Both the position numbers and the translations under genes were made by a program. From contig NZ_CANKYH010000003.1 of NCBI RefSeq assembly GCF_947487915.1, forward strand, positions 62,001-126,000: DNA of 64,000 nt. The letters are read 5' to 3'. This document shows positions 62,935 to 64,000 of this stretch, piece by piece. Source of the stretch: an uncultured Serinicoccus sp. GTDB taxonomy: Bacteria > Actinomycetota > Actinomycetes > Actinomycetales > Dermatophilaceae. The number at the start of each line of letters is the position of its first letter. The first letter of the stretch is position 1. The notes beneath the pieces are model-generated. The model was not told the DNA's origin. It searched no databases and worked only from the letters and a program-made list of their open reading frames with translations.

Positions 62935-64000
62935 ATGCGTCCCGATGTGCCAGTGCCAGGAGACCACCTGGCCGACTTCACCGCAGTGATCCCAGCCGGC
63001 GGCACGGGGACTCGTCTGTGGCCCCTGTCACGGGCGCAGCGGCCGAAGTACCTGCTGGACCTGGCCGGAACCGGCCAGTCGATGCTCCGCGACACCGTGG
63101 ACCGGGTCCGGCCGCTCGTCGGTGCGGAGGTCATGGTGGTCACCGGCCGGCAGCACGCCGACCTCGTGGCGAGCGAGGTCGATGACGCGGACCGACGTCC
63201 GCTGGTCGTCGAGCCGTCCCCGCGGAACTCCATGCCCGCGATCGGACTCGCCGCCGCCATGCTGGAGCGGGAGAATCCCGACGCTGTCCTGGGCGCGTTC
63301 CCGGCCGACCACGTCGTCGACGACGTGGCCACCTTCCACGCCTGCGTCCGAGCGGCGCACGAGGCGGCCGGGCACGGTTACCTCGTCACCCTCGGCATCT
63401 CGCCGACCCGGGCCGCCACCGGTTTCGGCTACATCGAGGTCGGGCCTCCTCTCGAACTGCCTGGAGCCACGGAGGTGCGCCAGGTCGGGGCCTTTCGCGA
63501 GAAGCCGGCGGCGGACCTGGCCGCGGCCTACCTGCGTGGCGGCCGCCACCTGTGGAATGCCGGGATCTTCGTCGTGGGTGCCACGGTCCTGCTGGACCTG
63601 CTGGCCGCGAGCGACCCCGAGATGGCCAGGGTCCTTCGAGACATCGCCCGGCACCCGGACTCCCTGGAGTCACACTGGGCGGAGATGCCGAGCATCGCCA
63701 TCGACCACGCGGTCGTTGAACCCGCTGCCAGGGATCGTCGGGTGGCCGTCGTCCCCGCTGAGTGCGGGTGGGATGACGTGGGTGACTTCGCCTCCCTCGC
63801 AGTCCGGGCGAGCCCGCACGGAGCCCACCCGTCGGTGCGGGTCCTGGGCGACTCGGACACTGTGATGGCGCCCGGTTCGACGGGCTTCATCGCGCCGCAC
63901 GGCGACCGGATGGTCGTGTCACTCGGCCTGCAGGAGGTCATCGCCGTCGACACCCCCGACGCGCTGCTGCTGACCACCCCTGATCGTGCCCAGGAAGTCG
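62935..64000 (+). CDS. manC: Mannose-1-phosphate guanylyltransferase (3' truncated by window)
   Basis: The first 355 residues are visible and the frame is open at the right edge. It makes GDP-mannose from GTP and mannose-1-phosphate. The pyrophosphorylase signature AVIPAGGTGTRLWPLSRAQRPKYLLDL is complete, and GAFPADHVV (metal site), GFGYIEVG, FREKPAADLA and LWNAGIFV follow the family order. Total family length is about 360-370 residues for the short form, so little is missing. Divergent from the permease operon; by position it belongs to the polysaccharide locus. Confidence 0.93.
   Translation, partial: MRPDVPVPGDHLADFTAVIPAGGTGTRLWPLSRAQRPKYLLDLAGTGQSMLRDTVDRVRPLVGAEVMVVTGRQHADLVASEVDDADRRPLVVEPSPRNSMPAIGLAAAMLERENPDAVLGAFPADHVVDDVATFHACVRAAHEAAGHGYLVTLGISPTRAATGFGYIEVGPPLELPGATEVRQVGAFREKPAADLAAAYLRGGRHLWNAGIFVVGATVLLDLLAASDPEMARVLRDIARHPDSLESHWAEMPSIAIDHAVVEPAARDRRVAVVPAECGWDDVGDFASLAVRASPHGAHPSVRVLGDSDTVMAPGSTGFIAPHGDRMVVSLGLQEVIAVDTPDALLLTTPDRAQEV

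Overview
The window is high-GC DNA, roughly 70% G+C by eye. It comes from an actinobacterium, most likely Micrococcales and of Intrasporangiaceae/Ornithinimicrobiaceae type. The evidence is a DUF222/HNH endonuclease behind a LexA-type SOS box, a DUF4235 protein, B12-dependent methylmalonyl-CoA mutase with its MeaB chaperone, many ATGA/GTGA gene overlaps, and many starts that look leaderless (a TANNNT hexamer 6-8 nt before the start codon). No tRNA, rRNA, CRISPR array, insertion sequence or integrase was seen.

Layout. 1-3.9 kb: end of mutA, then mutB and meaB. 3.9-4.5 kb: two minisatellite arrays and an SOS operator, followed by the DUF222/HNH gene. 6.8-9.0 kb, minus strand: GNAT-S4 fusion, CPBP membrane protease, and a secreted coiled-coil protein with an Asp/Trp tail. 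9.1-20.9 kb, minus strand: DUF2891 protein, histidine kinase and response regulator, then a five-gene operon (COG4671-type glycosyltransferase, two GT4 enzymes, ABC exporter, double kinase-fold protein). The operon promoter and the promoter of the Asp/Trp-tail gene share the dyad CATGAGA-N4-TCTCATG. 20.9-28.6 kb: thioesterase, lipoprotein, metZ, a thiamine ABC transporter under a TPP riboswitch, a small membrane protein and DUF4235.

28.7-64 kb is a large surface-polysaccharide locus. The plus-strand block holds a PglF/CapD-type dehydratase, a WecA/MraY-type transferase, a membrane-anchored SGNH-fold protein that lacks catalytic residues, GT4 enzymes, an ABC-2 polysaccharide exporter, wecB, a DUF6270 protein and a 1576-residue multi-domain glycosyltransferase. 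Minus- and plus-strand blocks follow with two heparinase II/III-like proteins, two asparagine-synthetase-like proteins with no N-terminal glutaminase cysteine, several GT4 enzymes, a sulfotransferase, wecC, a CgeB-like/GT2 fusion coupled to an amino-acid permease, and manC (cut by the window end). WecB and WecC together predict UDP-ManNAcA. The amide-synthetase-like, heparinase-fold and sulfotransferase genes suggest a uronic-acid polymer that is amidated, epimerised or cleaved, and sulfated; this is inference.

A lower-GC island (about 44.1-48.4 kb) carries one heparinase-like and one synthetase-like gene plus a lipoprotein. It is inserted next to high-GC paralogues of the first two, which suggests recent acquisition of a second copy of this module. 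Across the window the octamer GGTATGCC/GGCATACC recurs at least 22 times by hand count, in several codon phases and using rare codons, and is absent from the island.
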